From: an uncultured Chlorobiales bacterium
GTDB lineage: Bacteria > Bacteroidota > Chlorobiia > Chlorobiales > Thermochlorobacteraceae
NCBI GenBank assembly: GCA_937959145.1
Contig: CALGMC010000275.1
Coordinates: 1-12,067, forward strand
Reading direction: 5' to 3'
Length of the DNA stretch: 12,067 bases
The notes below the pieces were generated by a model. That model made no database searches, had not been told where the DNA came from, and was given only the letters and a program-made list of their open reading frames with translations. Both the position numbers and the translations under genes were made by a program. Below, piece by piece: positions 1 through 6,416 of the stretch. Position 1 is the stretch's first letter. Each line of letters begins with the position of its first letter.

Positions 1-1
1 G

Positions 2-217
2 GTGCAACGAAAAATAGCGAGAATAGAGCAAACTGGCATTCATTGCTTTTACCTGAACATGAACAAACAACTTTGTTTCGCCTTCATCTCCAAAAAGGAA
101 GACCTGCTTCAAAGAGCCAAAGCGTTGTTGATTGAAAGAAAGGTGGCACTGCCCGAAAGAATCGTTGAACAACGATTAAGTCAAGTGGAGCCACCACAAG
201 AGGGCTTGGGCGAGTAA
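2..217 (+). CDS. C-terminal part of uncharacterised paralogue (5' end outside window), with read-through tail
   Basis: I do not recognise a function. The frame is open at the left edge, so the GTG at position 2 is probably internal and the gene begins outside the window. The visible 71 residues match the C-terminus of the next gene (309-1103): 26 of 43 residues are identical from the shared CFYLN motif to the shared RIVEQ. The common pattern is CFYLN, FAFISK, an LL-A-LL helix, then LP-RIVEQ. Where the neighbour stops with TGA (1101-1103), this copy has CGA (173-175), so it continues for 14 more residues, RLSQVEPPQEGLGE, before a TAA. Those residues are translated from the antisense strand of a duplicated piece of the transporter 3' end (176-241), so the tail is probably new and non-conserved. 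The gene is a real homologue; whether it is still functional cannot be seen. Confidence 0.6.
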   Translation: MQRKIARIEQTGIHCFYLNMNKQLCFAFISKKEDLLQRAKALLIERKVALPERIVEQRLSQVEPPQEGLGE

Positions 218-241
218 AATTTTGAGAATCATGGCGGTTGG
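157..241 (+). repeat. 85-bp direct repeat, copy 1
   Basis: Positions 157-241 match 1085-1169 at a constant offset of 928 bp with one mismatch (C173 versus T1101). The match covers the last codons of the uncharacterised gene (RIVEQ) plus 66 bp identical to the 3' end of the transporter gene on the opposite strand. Identity ends abruptly after 241. To the left, below 157, the two paralogues are only diverged homologues. The single difference changes a TGA stop into CGA. Confidence 0.9.
176..241 (-). pseudogene. Displaced 3' fragment of the AspT-family transporter gene
   Basis: Read on the minus strand, this 66-bp stretch encodes the last 21 residues of the transporter (PTAMILK through WLHLT) and its TAA stop. 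It is identical at every base to 1104-1169, where the intact gene ends. There is no start codon or upstream coding sequence for this fragment, so it is a non-functional remnant from a duplication or recombination. It now lies inside and just after the read-through tail of the left paralogue. Confidence 0.7.
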
Positions 242-308
242 AATCAGCATAAAATTCCTTATATTGGAACGGTAATAATTTTCAAAAACAACTAAACCCG
301 CACTAACA

Positions 309-1103
309 ATGAATACACAGCATCTTGGCGACGCCTACGACTACGTGAAAAAAGTGATTCTGGAAACGCTGAAGGAAGGGCTGCAGAAGGAAATATATGT
401 TCTTCCGATGTTTACGGACACTTTCGAAGGTGAAGAACTCGCGTTATACAGAAACCTGACAAGTTGCGATGAGATAGAGCATAGGGTAATTTTTACTGTG
501 CAGACTATAGGCAACATAGACACTGATGAAGGGATAAACCGACCTAATTATTTTGAGAATCGGAATCTTGACAACTACATTCTTTTCATTGATCCGGACA
601 CAGGGATTAATGATACTCGAGGTCGTGATTTTGTTAACTATGAAGAGATAGCAAATGTAGCCCGTGACAACAACATCTTAGTTGTATATGACCAATCGTT
701 TAATCGTGATTGGATAAGAACATTAGTAAATTGGGTTCAAGAAGCAGTAACAGCAGGGAATTTGGAAAATTTAACAAACCGTGGTATTCGAGAAGAGAGG
801 ATGGAAGAAGAACTGCGACGAATAGCGAGAGAATTTATAGATAATGGAGAAACAGCAGATTTAAAAAGGATAAGAAATAGTATTAGACAATCACAATTAA
901 CGCCGGAGATGTGGAAACGAAACGAGATAAGAAACAAGATAGCGATAATACAACAAAACAACGGACTGCGTTGCTTCTACCTAAACCTAAACGAAAATCT
1001 TGGTTTCGCCTTCATCTCCAAAAACAAAAACCTGCTTGAAGAAGCCAGAGACTTATTGGTTCGTGAGAGAGTGCTGCTACCAGCAAGAATCGTTGAACAA
1101 TGA
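309..1103 (+). CDS. Uncharacterised 264-aa protein, right-hand member of a tandem paralogue pair
   Basis: The protein has no signal peptide or membrane segment and looks like a soluble alpha/beta protein. Visible motifs in order are GDAYDYVKK (residues about 7-15), LPMFTD (about 32-37), a strand ending in FIDPDTGI (about 93-100), VVYDQSFNR (about 125-133), and a C-terminal strand pair CFYLN/FAFIS followed by a helix. From memory, unverified, a conserved hypothetical family shares GDxYDxxK, PMFT, DPDTG and DQS; I cannot assign an activity. About 80 charged, helical residues lie between the DQS motif and CFYLN and may be an insertion. Base composition differs from the neighbours: by hand count 841-900 has 15/60 G+C and 541-600 has 21/60, against 33/60 for 2101-2160. 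This suggests acquisition by transfer. The ATG has no clear Shine-Dalgarno. The TGA at 1101-1103 directly abuts the stop of the convergent transporter gene. Confidence 0.75.
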   Translation: MNTQHLGDAYDYVKKVILETLKEGLQKEIYVLPMFTDTFEGEELALYRNLTSCDEIEHRVIFTVQTIGNIDTDEGINRPNYFENRNLDNYILFIDPDTGINDTRGRDFVNYEEIANVARDNNILVVYDQSFNRDWIRTLVNWVQEAVTAGNLENLTNRGIREERMEEELRRIAREFIDNGETADLKRIRNSIRQSQLTPEMWKRNEIRNKIAIIQQNNGLRCFYLNLNENLGFAFISKNKNLLEEARDLLVRERVLLPARIVEQ

Positions 1104-1169
1104 TTAAGTCAAGTGGAGCCACCACAAGAGGGCTTGGGCGAGTAAAATTTTGAGAATCATGGCGGTTGG
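1085..1169 (+). repeat. 85-bp direct repeat, copy 2
   Basis: This is the partner of 157-241 (84 of 85 positions identical). It spans the end of the uncharacterised gene and the last 21 codons plus stop of the convergent transporter gene, so it is the copy in its functional context. The two copies bracket a 928-bp unit that holds one complete gene. Confidence 0.9.
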
Positions 1170-2744
1170 GAACACGGCGGAGTAAGCGATGGTTGGGGCT
1201 TCGCTTTTGGCGAGTTTGCCGATAAACGAAAGCACTGCGGGTTGGGTTTGTCCGCCTGCGAGGGTGCCGGTTGCGGTAACCCAATCGAGCCGTAAAATCC
1301 ACATTGCGCCAACGAGCAAGAGAAACGCTGAAATGAAGGTCAAAAGCGCGCCGATGCTAATCAGCAACAGTCCTTGTCCGCTCACGGCGTCTGCAAATTG
1401 CGCCCCCGATTTAATTCCGACCGATGCGAAAAAGAGCACCAAGCCGAGTTGCCGAAACGTGGCGTCAATCTCGAGTGGCAAATCCCAAATGAGCGACCCT
1501 GTTCTGCCAAGATAGCCAAGCACGAGCGACACGAGCAGTGCGCCGCCCGCCAAGCCTAACTTCAATTCAAACTCACCAATTTGAATCGGAATTTGTCCAA
1601 CGCCAATGCCGAGCAGAATGCCAAGCGAGAGCGAAAGGTAATCGGTTTCGCTGAGGGCTTTGGCGGAATCGCCCAAGTATTTGGTGAGGTCGGCGACGCG
1701 GTCGGTTGGCGCAACGACGCGCAGGCGGTCGCCGCGTTCCAAGACGGTTTCGTCTGTCGGGAAGAAATCCACATCGCCGCGTCGAATGCGTGTAACCACA
1801 GCACCCCATGTGTTTTCCAAATCCAATTCTTTGAGGCGTTTGCCAACAAGGCTCGAATTGGTGAGCAAAATGCGTCGGAAGTCGACTTGCTTGCGTTCGG
1901 CTTCGGGGCTTTCGGTGGTTTCAGGTCCGATGGCGTCGCCTGCACGCTGAACCGCAAGTTCTGAACCGACCACACGCAACACATCGCCGTGTTGAAGCAC
2001 CGTATTGGCAACGCCGACGAACACATCGCTCCCGCGCTTGATTCGGCTCACGCGCACGCCGAAGGGAATAAGCAAGGCTTCGCGCACGGTTTTTCCAACG
2101 AGTTCAGCGTGTTGAAGCACGAAATTTTTTCCGACGGGGGCTTCGGTTTTGGTGCCTGCGGTTTCTTCGGCGCGTGCAGTTTCGCGCGCGACATCAATGC
2201 GACGAATCGAGGCAATCGCAAGCGAGAACAAAATCGGAAGCACAACGGCAAGCGGATACACGACCGAATAACCAACGGCAATCAAAGGCGCATCGGGGTG
2301 TGTGCCAATGGCTTCCGTTGCCGCCGCCAGCGCAGGCGTGTTCGTGAGCGAGCCGCAAAACATACCGACAACAATCGCACCGTTCACCGAAAAGAGCGTT
2401 GCGCAAAGTGAGGCAACCACCGCAACGGCACAAATCGAGACGACGGCTAAAAGCGTCAAAGAAATGCCGCGCTGACGCAAGATTCGGAAAAATCCCGGAC
2501 CAGATTGCAAGCCAACGGTATAAACGAACAAGAGTAGCCCCAACTGTCCTACCACATCAGGCACTTTGAAACGCCCTTCGCCAAACGCGCCAACGGCTAA
2601 TCCAACAAACAGAACGGACGCAACGCCAAGCCCAACGCCCTTGAACTCAACTTTCGAGAGCAAGTAGCCGAAGCCAATCGTGAGAAATAAAAGCGCGATG
2701 GTGTTTTGTGAGAGAAAGTCGCGGAGTAAATCCAAAACTGTCAT
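1104..2744 (-). CDS. AspT/YidE-family membrane transporter with two RCK_C domains
   Basis: This is an inner-membrane transporter of the aspartate:alanine exchanger family (YidE/YbjL/AspT duplication type). Residue numbers assume the ATG at 2742-2744 (546 aa). Residues about 10-180 hold five to six hydrophobic segments with the motif GSLTNTPAL (131-139). Residues about 205-272 and 288-358 are two RCK_C (TrkA_C) regulatory domains, each with the LVGK-(T/R)-(V/L) start and a GD-LRVV strand. Residues about 370-540 form the second membrane half, with the matching motif AGGQTQPAVL (496-505). An in-frame TTG at 2865-2867 would add 41 non-conserved residues; I prefer the ATG because it begins right at the first membrane segment and gives the usual family length. 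Substrate is not readable from sequence: members exchange aspartate/alanine or C4-dicarboxylates, many are unknown. The gene follows the reductase gene and its stop abuts the convergent accessory gene. Confidence 0.9.
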   Translation of the reverse strand: MTVLDLLRDFLSQNTIALLFLTIGFGYLLSKVEFKGVGLGVASVLFVGLAVGAFGEGRFKVPDVVGQLGLLLFVYTVGLQSGPGFFRILRQRGISLTLLAVVSICAVAVVASLCATLFSVNGAIVVGMFCGSLTNTPALAAATEAIGTHPDAPLIAVGYSVVYPLAVVLPILFSLAIASIRRIDVARETARAEETAGTKTEAPVGKNFVLQHAELVGKTVREALLIPFGVRVSRIKRGSDVFVGVANTVLQHGDVLRVVGSELAVQRAGDAIGPETTESPEAERKQVDFRRILLTNSSLVGKRLKELDLENTWGAVVTRIRRGDVDFFPTDETVLERGDRLRVVAPTDRVADLTKYLGDSAKALSETDYLSLSLGILLGIGVGQIPIQIGEFELKLGLAGGALLVSLVLGYLGRTGSLIWDLPLEIDATFRQLGLVLFFASVGIKSGAQFADAVSGQGLLLISIGALLTFISAFLLLVGAMWILRLDWVTATGTLAGGQTQPAVLSFIGKLAKSEAPTIAYSAVFPTAMILKILLAQALLWWLHLT

Positions 2745-2863
2745 GTTCGGAAAAGGTGATAATGTCCAATTGCAAACGTCCGAAATTTCTTGGACAAAAA
2801 CCGCTTGAATCTTTGATGAAAAAAGTGTAACGGATTGCGGGAGAGCGATGTCAATAAATCGTA

Positions 2864-3688
2864 TCAATAAAGCAAGCGTCCGCCGTCGACGCTCAAAATG
2901 TGCCCGGTGATGTAGTCGTTTTCGGTTAGAAAGAGCATCGCATTAACCACATCGGTTGGAGAGCCAATGCGGCGAAGCGGAATTTTCTCAACAATATCTT
3001 TTTCGTATTGTTTATCGCGCTCGTCGTGCAAGAGCAGGGTGCCGGGCGCGATGGAATTAACGAGAATTTTCGGCGCACATTCTTTGGCAAAGACTTTCGT
3101 AAGATGCTGAACGCCAACTTTGGAAGCCGTATAAGGCGCGTAATTCCGCCACACCAACTCCGCCGAGACATCAGACATGGTGATAATTCGCGAAACGAAA
3201 TCTTGCTTCAACATCATTTTTGCCGCTTCTTGCATCGTGAAAAATGTGCCTTTGAGATTGGTATCGACAAGCGAATCCCAATCTTTTTCGGTTACGTTTG
3301 GAATTCGGGTTGGGAAGAAATTTGAGGCGTTGCAAATCATCAAGTCTAATCGCTCGAAGCGTCGGCGAAAGAACATGAACGCGCGTTTAATTGAACTCAC
3401 TTTTGAAATGTCGCAGTGAATCATTTTGGCATCAGGCGCAAAGGCTTTGAGTTCGGAAAGCGTTTCGAGGGCTTCTTCACGCGACGAGCGATAGGTGAAG
3501 CAAACGCGCCAACCACGCCGAGCAAGTTCTAATGCCATGGCTTTGCCAAGCCGACCAGAGCCGCCCGTGATAAAACACACGGGCGAACGCTCTGATGATG
3601 CAGGTTCAACGCGCTTCGACTTGCGCTTCACGCGAAGCGAATTGAGTTTGATTCCCTCAATCGACGATTTCAGATTGGCAAGTTTCAT
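2864..3688 (-). CDS. Short-chain dehydrogenase/reductase, pteridine reductase (PTR1/FolM)-like
   Basis: This is an NADPH-dependent SDR with a Rossmann fold. The cofactor loop TGGSGRLG is at 41-48. Arg67, after the second strand (TYRSSR), favours NADPH. NAS (120-122) stands in place of the usual NAG. The catalytic set is Asp173, Tyr186 and Lys190: MSD sits exactly 13 residues before the Tyr of YTASK, where most SDRs have Ser. Asp at this place, together with NAS and the C-terminal pattern VNSIAPG...LSVDGGRLL, is the pattern of Leishmania pteridine reductase PTR1 and E. coli dihydromonapterin reductase FolM. I infer reduction of a pterin or dihydrofolate; a generic oxidoreductase role remains possible. 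The first 34 residues are a basic extension before the core. The ATG is 12 bp after the eno stop, so the two are probably cotranscribed. Confidence 0.85.
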   Translation of the reverse strand: MKLANLKSSIEGIKLNSLRVKRKSKRVEPASSERSPVCFITGGSGRLGKAMALELARRGWRVCFTYRSSREEALETLSELKAFAPDAKMIHCDISKVSSIKRAFMFFRRRFERLDLMICNASNFFPTRIPNVTEKDWDSLVDTNLKGTFFTMQEAAKMMLKQDFVSRIITMSDVSAELVWRNYAPYTASKVGVQHLTKVFAKECAPKILVNSIAPGTLLLHDERDKQYEKDIVEKIPLRRIGSPTDVVNAMLFLTENDYITGHILSVDGGRLLY

Positions 3689-3700
3689 CGTTCAAACCAT

Positions 3701-4984
3701 TCAAACGCGGAAAACCTTGTGCCCGAGATACTGCGCCTCGTCTCCGAGTTCTTCTTCAATGCGCAAGAGTTCGTTGTATTTAGCGATTCTATCGGTGCGC
3801 GAAAGCGAGCCGGTTTTAATCTGACCAGCATTTGTGGCGACGGCAATTTGCGCAATCGTGGTGTCTTCGGTTTCGCCGCTTCGGTGCGAAATGACGCTCG
3901 TGTAGCCATTGCGCTTGGCTAAGTCGACCGCCTCGAGCGTTTCGGTAAGCGTGCCGATTTGATTCACTTTGATGAGAATCGAGTTACCGATGCCATTCTC
4001 GATGCCTTTTGCGAGGCGTTTGGTGTTAGTTACGAACAAGTCGTCGCCGACGAGTTGCAGGCTTTTTCCGAGTTTATCGGTTAAAATTTTCCAGCCGTCC
4101 CAGTCGTCTTCTGCCATGCCGTCTTCGAGCGAGACGATGGGATAAGTTTTCGACCAAGTTTCCCAATACTCTGCCATTTGAAGTGGCGTGAGTTCGCGCT
4201 TGTCAGACTTTTTGAAGACATACTTGCCTTTTTCTTTGTCAAAAAATTCGGAGGCGGCGGGGTCGAGGGCAATCATCACCTCGTCTTTGATTTTGTAGCC
4301 TGCTTTGCCAACGGCTTCAATGACAAGCTCGATGGCTTCTTCGTTAGACTTGACATTCGGTGCGAAGCCGCCTTCGTCGCCAACGGCGGTGTTGTAGCCT
4401 TTGGATTTGAGAAGCGATTTCAAGGCGTGAAAGACTTCCGCGCCACAGCGAAGTGCCTCGCTGAACTTAGTGAAGCCGAGCGGCATAATCATGAACTCTT
4501 GGAAGTCGACATTGTTATCGGCGTGTGCGCCGCCGTTAAGCACGTTCATCATCGGCGAGGGAAGCAGACGCGCCATCGTGCCGCCGATGTAGCGATAAAG
4601 CGGTAAGCCTGAAAAATCTGCGCCGGCTTTGGCACACGCAAGCGAAACGCCAAGAATAGCATTCGCACCAAGTTTGGATTTGTTCTCTGTGCCATCAAGT
4701 TCGATGAGTTTTTTATCGATTTCAGTTTGCTGTGTAACGAGCATTCCCTCGAGCGCATCGTTGATGACGGTATTCACATGCTCAACGGCTTTGAGGACGC
4801 CCTTGCCGAGATATTTGGTTTTGTCGCCGTCGCGCAGTTCAACCGCTTCGTGCTCGCCCGTTGACGCGCCTGATGGCACAGCGGCACGTCCAAACGCACT
4901 TTCCGTAAAGACATCAACCTCAATGGTTGGGTTGCCACGCGAATCTAAAATTTGACGACCGATGATTTTTTCAATGATTGGCAT
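3701..4984 (-). CDS. eno: Enolase (phosphopyruvate hydratase)
   Basis: This cytosolic glycolytic enzyme interconverts 2-phosphoglycerate and phosphoenolpyruvate. Its 427 residues match the usual bacterial length. Visible features are the mobile loop SGASTGEHEA (38-47), GGAHADNN with His154, Glu163, Glu204 (VGDEGG, catalytic acid/base), the Mg ligands Asp241, Glu287 (SLEDG) and Asp314 (VGDD), the catalytic Lys339 (ILIKVNQIGT), the SHRSGETED signature (366-374) with His367 and Arg368, and Lys390. Every expected catalytic residue is present. The gene is first in a probable eno-SDR unit; it starts 66 bp downstream of the ispF stop, and a TAnnTTTG promoter element lies in that gap (5020-5027). No strong Shine-Dalgarno precedes the ATG. 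Confidence 0.98.
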   Translation of the reverse strand: MPIIEKIIGRQILDSRGNPTIEVDVFTESAFGRAAVPSGASTGEHEAVELRDGDKTKYLGKGVLKAVEHVNTVINDALEGMLVTQQTEIDKKLIELDGTENKSKLGANAILGVSLACAKAGADFSGLPLYRYIGGTMARLLPSPMMNVLNGGAHADNNVDFQEFMIMPLGFTKFSEALRCGAEVFHALKSLLKSKGYNTAVGDEGGFAPNVKSNEEAIELVIEAVGKAGYKIKDEVMIALDPAASEFFDKEKGKYVFKKSDKRELTPLQMAEYWETWSKTYPIVSLEDGMAEDDWDGWKILTDKLGKSLQLVGDDLFVTNTKRLAKGIENGIGNSILIKVNQIGTLTETLEAVDLAKRNGYTSVISHRSGETEDTTIAQIAVATNAGQIKTGSLSRTDRIAKYNELLRIEEELGDEAQYLGHKVFRV

Positions 4985-5019
4985 AACGAAATGGATTTTT
5001 ACAGATTAGAAGAGACCTA

Positions 5020-5027
5020 CAAAGGTA
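5020..5027 (-). promoter_or_regulatory. Candidate -7 promoter element (TAnnTTTG) for eno
   Basis: On the minus strand the octamer TACCTTTG matches the Bacteroidota sigma-A -7 consensus exactly. It lies in the ispF-eno gap, about 36 bp before the enolase ATG, which would leave a leader of roughly 28 nt. I do not see a convincing -33 TTTG at the expected spacing, so the call rests on the -7 match and position. Confidence 0.4.
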
Positions 5028-5050
5028 AGGATTTTACGCGACACGGTGGC

Positions 5051-5527
5051 TTATTTGATTTTTTCTACGAGGCAAACGGCGTGCGCAACGGCACCTTCTT
5101 CTTTGCCGATGAACCCTAACTTTTCCGAAGTCGTGGCTTTCACGGAAACGGCATCAAGTTCTATCTGCAACGCACGCGCGATGTTTTTGCGCATCTGCAA
5201 AATGTGAGGGGCAATTTTAGGCTTCTCGAGCAAAAGCATGGAGTCGATATTGACAGGTTTGTAGCCGTGCTTCTCGACGAGTTTGCCAACTTTTTTCAGG
5301 AGAAGCATGGAGTCGATGTCTTTGTAGGCAGGGTTGGTATTAGGAAAATGCTTGCCGATGTCGCCGAGTGCAAGTGCGCCCAGAAGAGCATCGCAGATGG
5401 CGTGCAGGAGCACGTCGGCGTCGCTGTGTCCGTCTAAGCCTTTCTCGTGTGGGATTTCTACGCCGCCGATGATGAGTTTGCGTCCTGCAACGAGCGGGTG
5501 AATGTCAATGCCAATTCCGATTCGCAT
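5051..5527 (-). CDS. ispF: 2-C-methyl-D-erythritol 2,4-cyclodiphosphate synthase
   Basis: This is the MEP-pathway enzyme that cyclises CDP-methylerythritol 2-phosphate to MEcPP with release of CMP; it acts as a cytosolic homotrimer. Its 158 residues are the typical single-domain length. The metal ligands are in place at Asp8, His10 (GIDIHPL) and His42, within the family signature GLDGHSDADVLLHAICDALLGA. The C-terminal KATTSEKLGFIGKEEG motif, which contacts the cytidine and diphosphate, is intact. There is no fused IspD domain. One oddity is that IDSMLLL occurs twice, at residues about 71-77 and 94-100; the second replaces the IDxT(I/V) strand usual there. The gene is separated from clpP by a terminator, so it probably has its own promoter in 5528-5590. 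Confidence 0.97.
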   Translation of the reverse strand: MRIGIGIDIHPLVAGRKLIIGGVEIPHEKGLDGHSDADVLLHAICDALLGALALGDIGKHFPNTNPAYKDIDSMLLLKKVGKLVEKHGYKPVNIDSMLLLEKPKIAPHILQMRKNIARALQIELDAVSVKATTSEKLGFIGKEEGAVAHAVCLVEKIK

Positions 5528-5587
5528 GTTGAAGCGTCGTGATAAAGTTGATGAAAGATGGTGTTATGAAAATAGGGAAAAGAGGAT

Positions 5588-5622
5588 AAAGAAAAAGCCA
5601 CCGCACATTTGGCACGGTGGCT
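5588..5622 (-). terminator. Rho-independent terminator after clpP
   Basis: Arms 5596-5603 and 5615-5622 pair over 8 bp (AGCCACCG with CGGTGGCT) around an 11-nt loop. On the minus strand the hairpin is followed by TTTTTCTTT. It begins 23 bp past the clpP stop and separates clpP from ispF. A shorter T run on the plus side (TTTT after one G) could give weak activity in the other direction. Confidence 0.8.
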
Positions 5623-5645
5623 GTTTTGACAAGATGTGAGTGAAA

Positions 5646-6332
5646 TTACTTTTTCTCGTCAGGTTTTGGACGTCGCTCGAAGATTTCGTCGATAATGCCA
5701 TACTCTTTGGCTTCGGTCGGTGTCATCCAGTTGTCACGTTCGGCATCTTTGTGGATTTTCTCAACAGGTTGTCCGGTGTGTTTTGCCATGATTTCCTCGA
5801 GCATCGTGCGCGTTTTTTGAATTTCTTTCGCCATAATCAAGATGTCGGTTTCTTGACCTTGCGCGCCGCCCGAAGGTTGATGAATCATAATGCGCGAGTG
5901 CGGAAGCGAAGCGCGTTTGCCCTTCTCGCCTGCGCAAAGCAAAAACGCACCCATCGACGCCGCCATACCGACGCAGACAGTCGAGATGGACGGACGAATG
6001 AATTGCATTGTATCATACACCCCTAAACCCGCATAAACACTGCCGCCGGGCGAATTGATGTAAAGATAAATATCGCGCTCAGGGTCTTCGGATTCCAAGA
6101 AGATGAGTTGCGCCATAATCAATCCTGCGGAGTGGTCGTCGACGACTGTTCCGTAAAAGATAATGCGCTCACGTAAGAGACGCGAGAAAATATCAAAGGC
6201 GCGCTCGCCGCGTCCTGATGTTTCAACCACCATCGGCACAAGCATGTTGCGCGTTTGATTGATGCTGTTCTCGATGCGCGAATCGAAAAGTTTATTCGCG
6301 TGGTAATCAAATCCAAAATTGATGTTTGCCAT
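5646..6332 (-). CDS. clpP: ATP-dependent Clp protease proteolytic subunit
   Basis: This is the serine peptidase of the ClpP tetradecamer, which degrades proteins unfolded by ClpX, ClpA or ClpC. The triad is Ser126 (GMAASMGA), His151 (MIHQPSGG) and Asp200 (ERDNW); the spacings of 25 and 49 residues equal those in E. coli ClpP. The oxyanion-loop sequence SPGGSV is at 94-99. The N-terminus carries 29 residues before MLVPMVVE, roughly twice the E. coli propeptide. Because E. coli mature ClpP begins at the equivalent ALVPMV, this extension is likely a propeptide removed by self-processing; starting at Met30 instead would give a 199-aa form with no propeptide. No clpX or second clpP is visible. The upstream gap contains a hairpin (6361-6396), and a terminator follows the gene. 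Confidence 0.97.
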   Translation of the reverse strand: MANINFGFDYHANKLFDSRIENSINQTRNMLVPMVVETSGRGERAFDIFSRLLRERIIFYGTVVDDHSAGLIMAQLIFLESEDPERDIYLYINSPGGSVYAGLGVYDTMQFIRPSISTVCVGMAASMGAFLLCAGEKGKRASLPHSRIMIHQPSGGAQGQETDILIMAKEIQKTRTMLEEIMAKHTGQPVEKIHKDAERDNWMTPTEAKEYGIIDEIFERRPKPDEKK

Positions 6333-6360
6333 TTTTCGGAGAAGGTTAAAATTAGACTGC

Positions 6361-6396
6361 CGCTCTGCAATAAATCAGATCATTGCACAAAGAGCG
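6361..6396. other. Bulged hairpin in the clpP upstream region
   Basis: CGCTCT+GCAAT (6361-6371) pairs with ATTGC (6382-6386) and AGAGCG (6391-6396), giving 11 bp with a 4-nt bulge and a 10-nt loop. It lies between the lipoprotein stop (6417) and the clpP start (6332). Neither strand shows a T run right after the stem, so it is not a standard terminator. It could be a 5' leader structure of clpP, a 3' RNA end of the lipoprotein transcript, or chance. Confidence 0.4.
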
Positions 6397-6416
6397 ACAA
6401 AAGGAAAACAAAAGAA

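Noticed and set aside
157..1169. Direct repeats as attachment sites of an integrative element at the transporter 3' end
   Set aside because: The arrangement resembles left and right att sites rebuilding a gene end, but the 928-bp unit holds no integrase or recombinase, and the homology continues, diverged, into the paralogous coding regions. I report the structure but not this specific mechanism.
2745..2867. Longer form of the transporter from a TTG at 2865-2867, overlapping the reductase stop
   Set aside because: The extra 41 residues do not look like part of the family, and an ATG at 2744 starts right at the first membrane segment with the usual length. The TTG form would couple translation to the reductase gene, so it is not fully excluded.
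4178..4606. Plus-strand open frame opposite eno
   Set aside because: It is antisense to a complete enolase with every catalytic residue, has no recognisable motif, and is explained as a shadow of codon bias.
6361..6396. Rho-independent terminator for the lipoprotein gene
   Set aside because: The stem is good but no T tract follows it on either strand, so I list it only as a hairpin.
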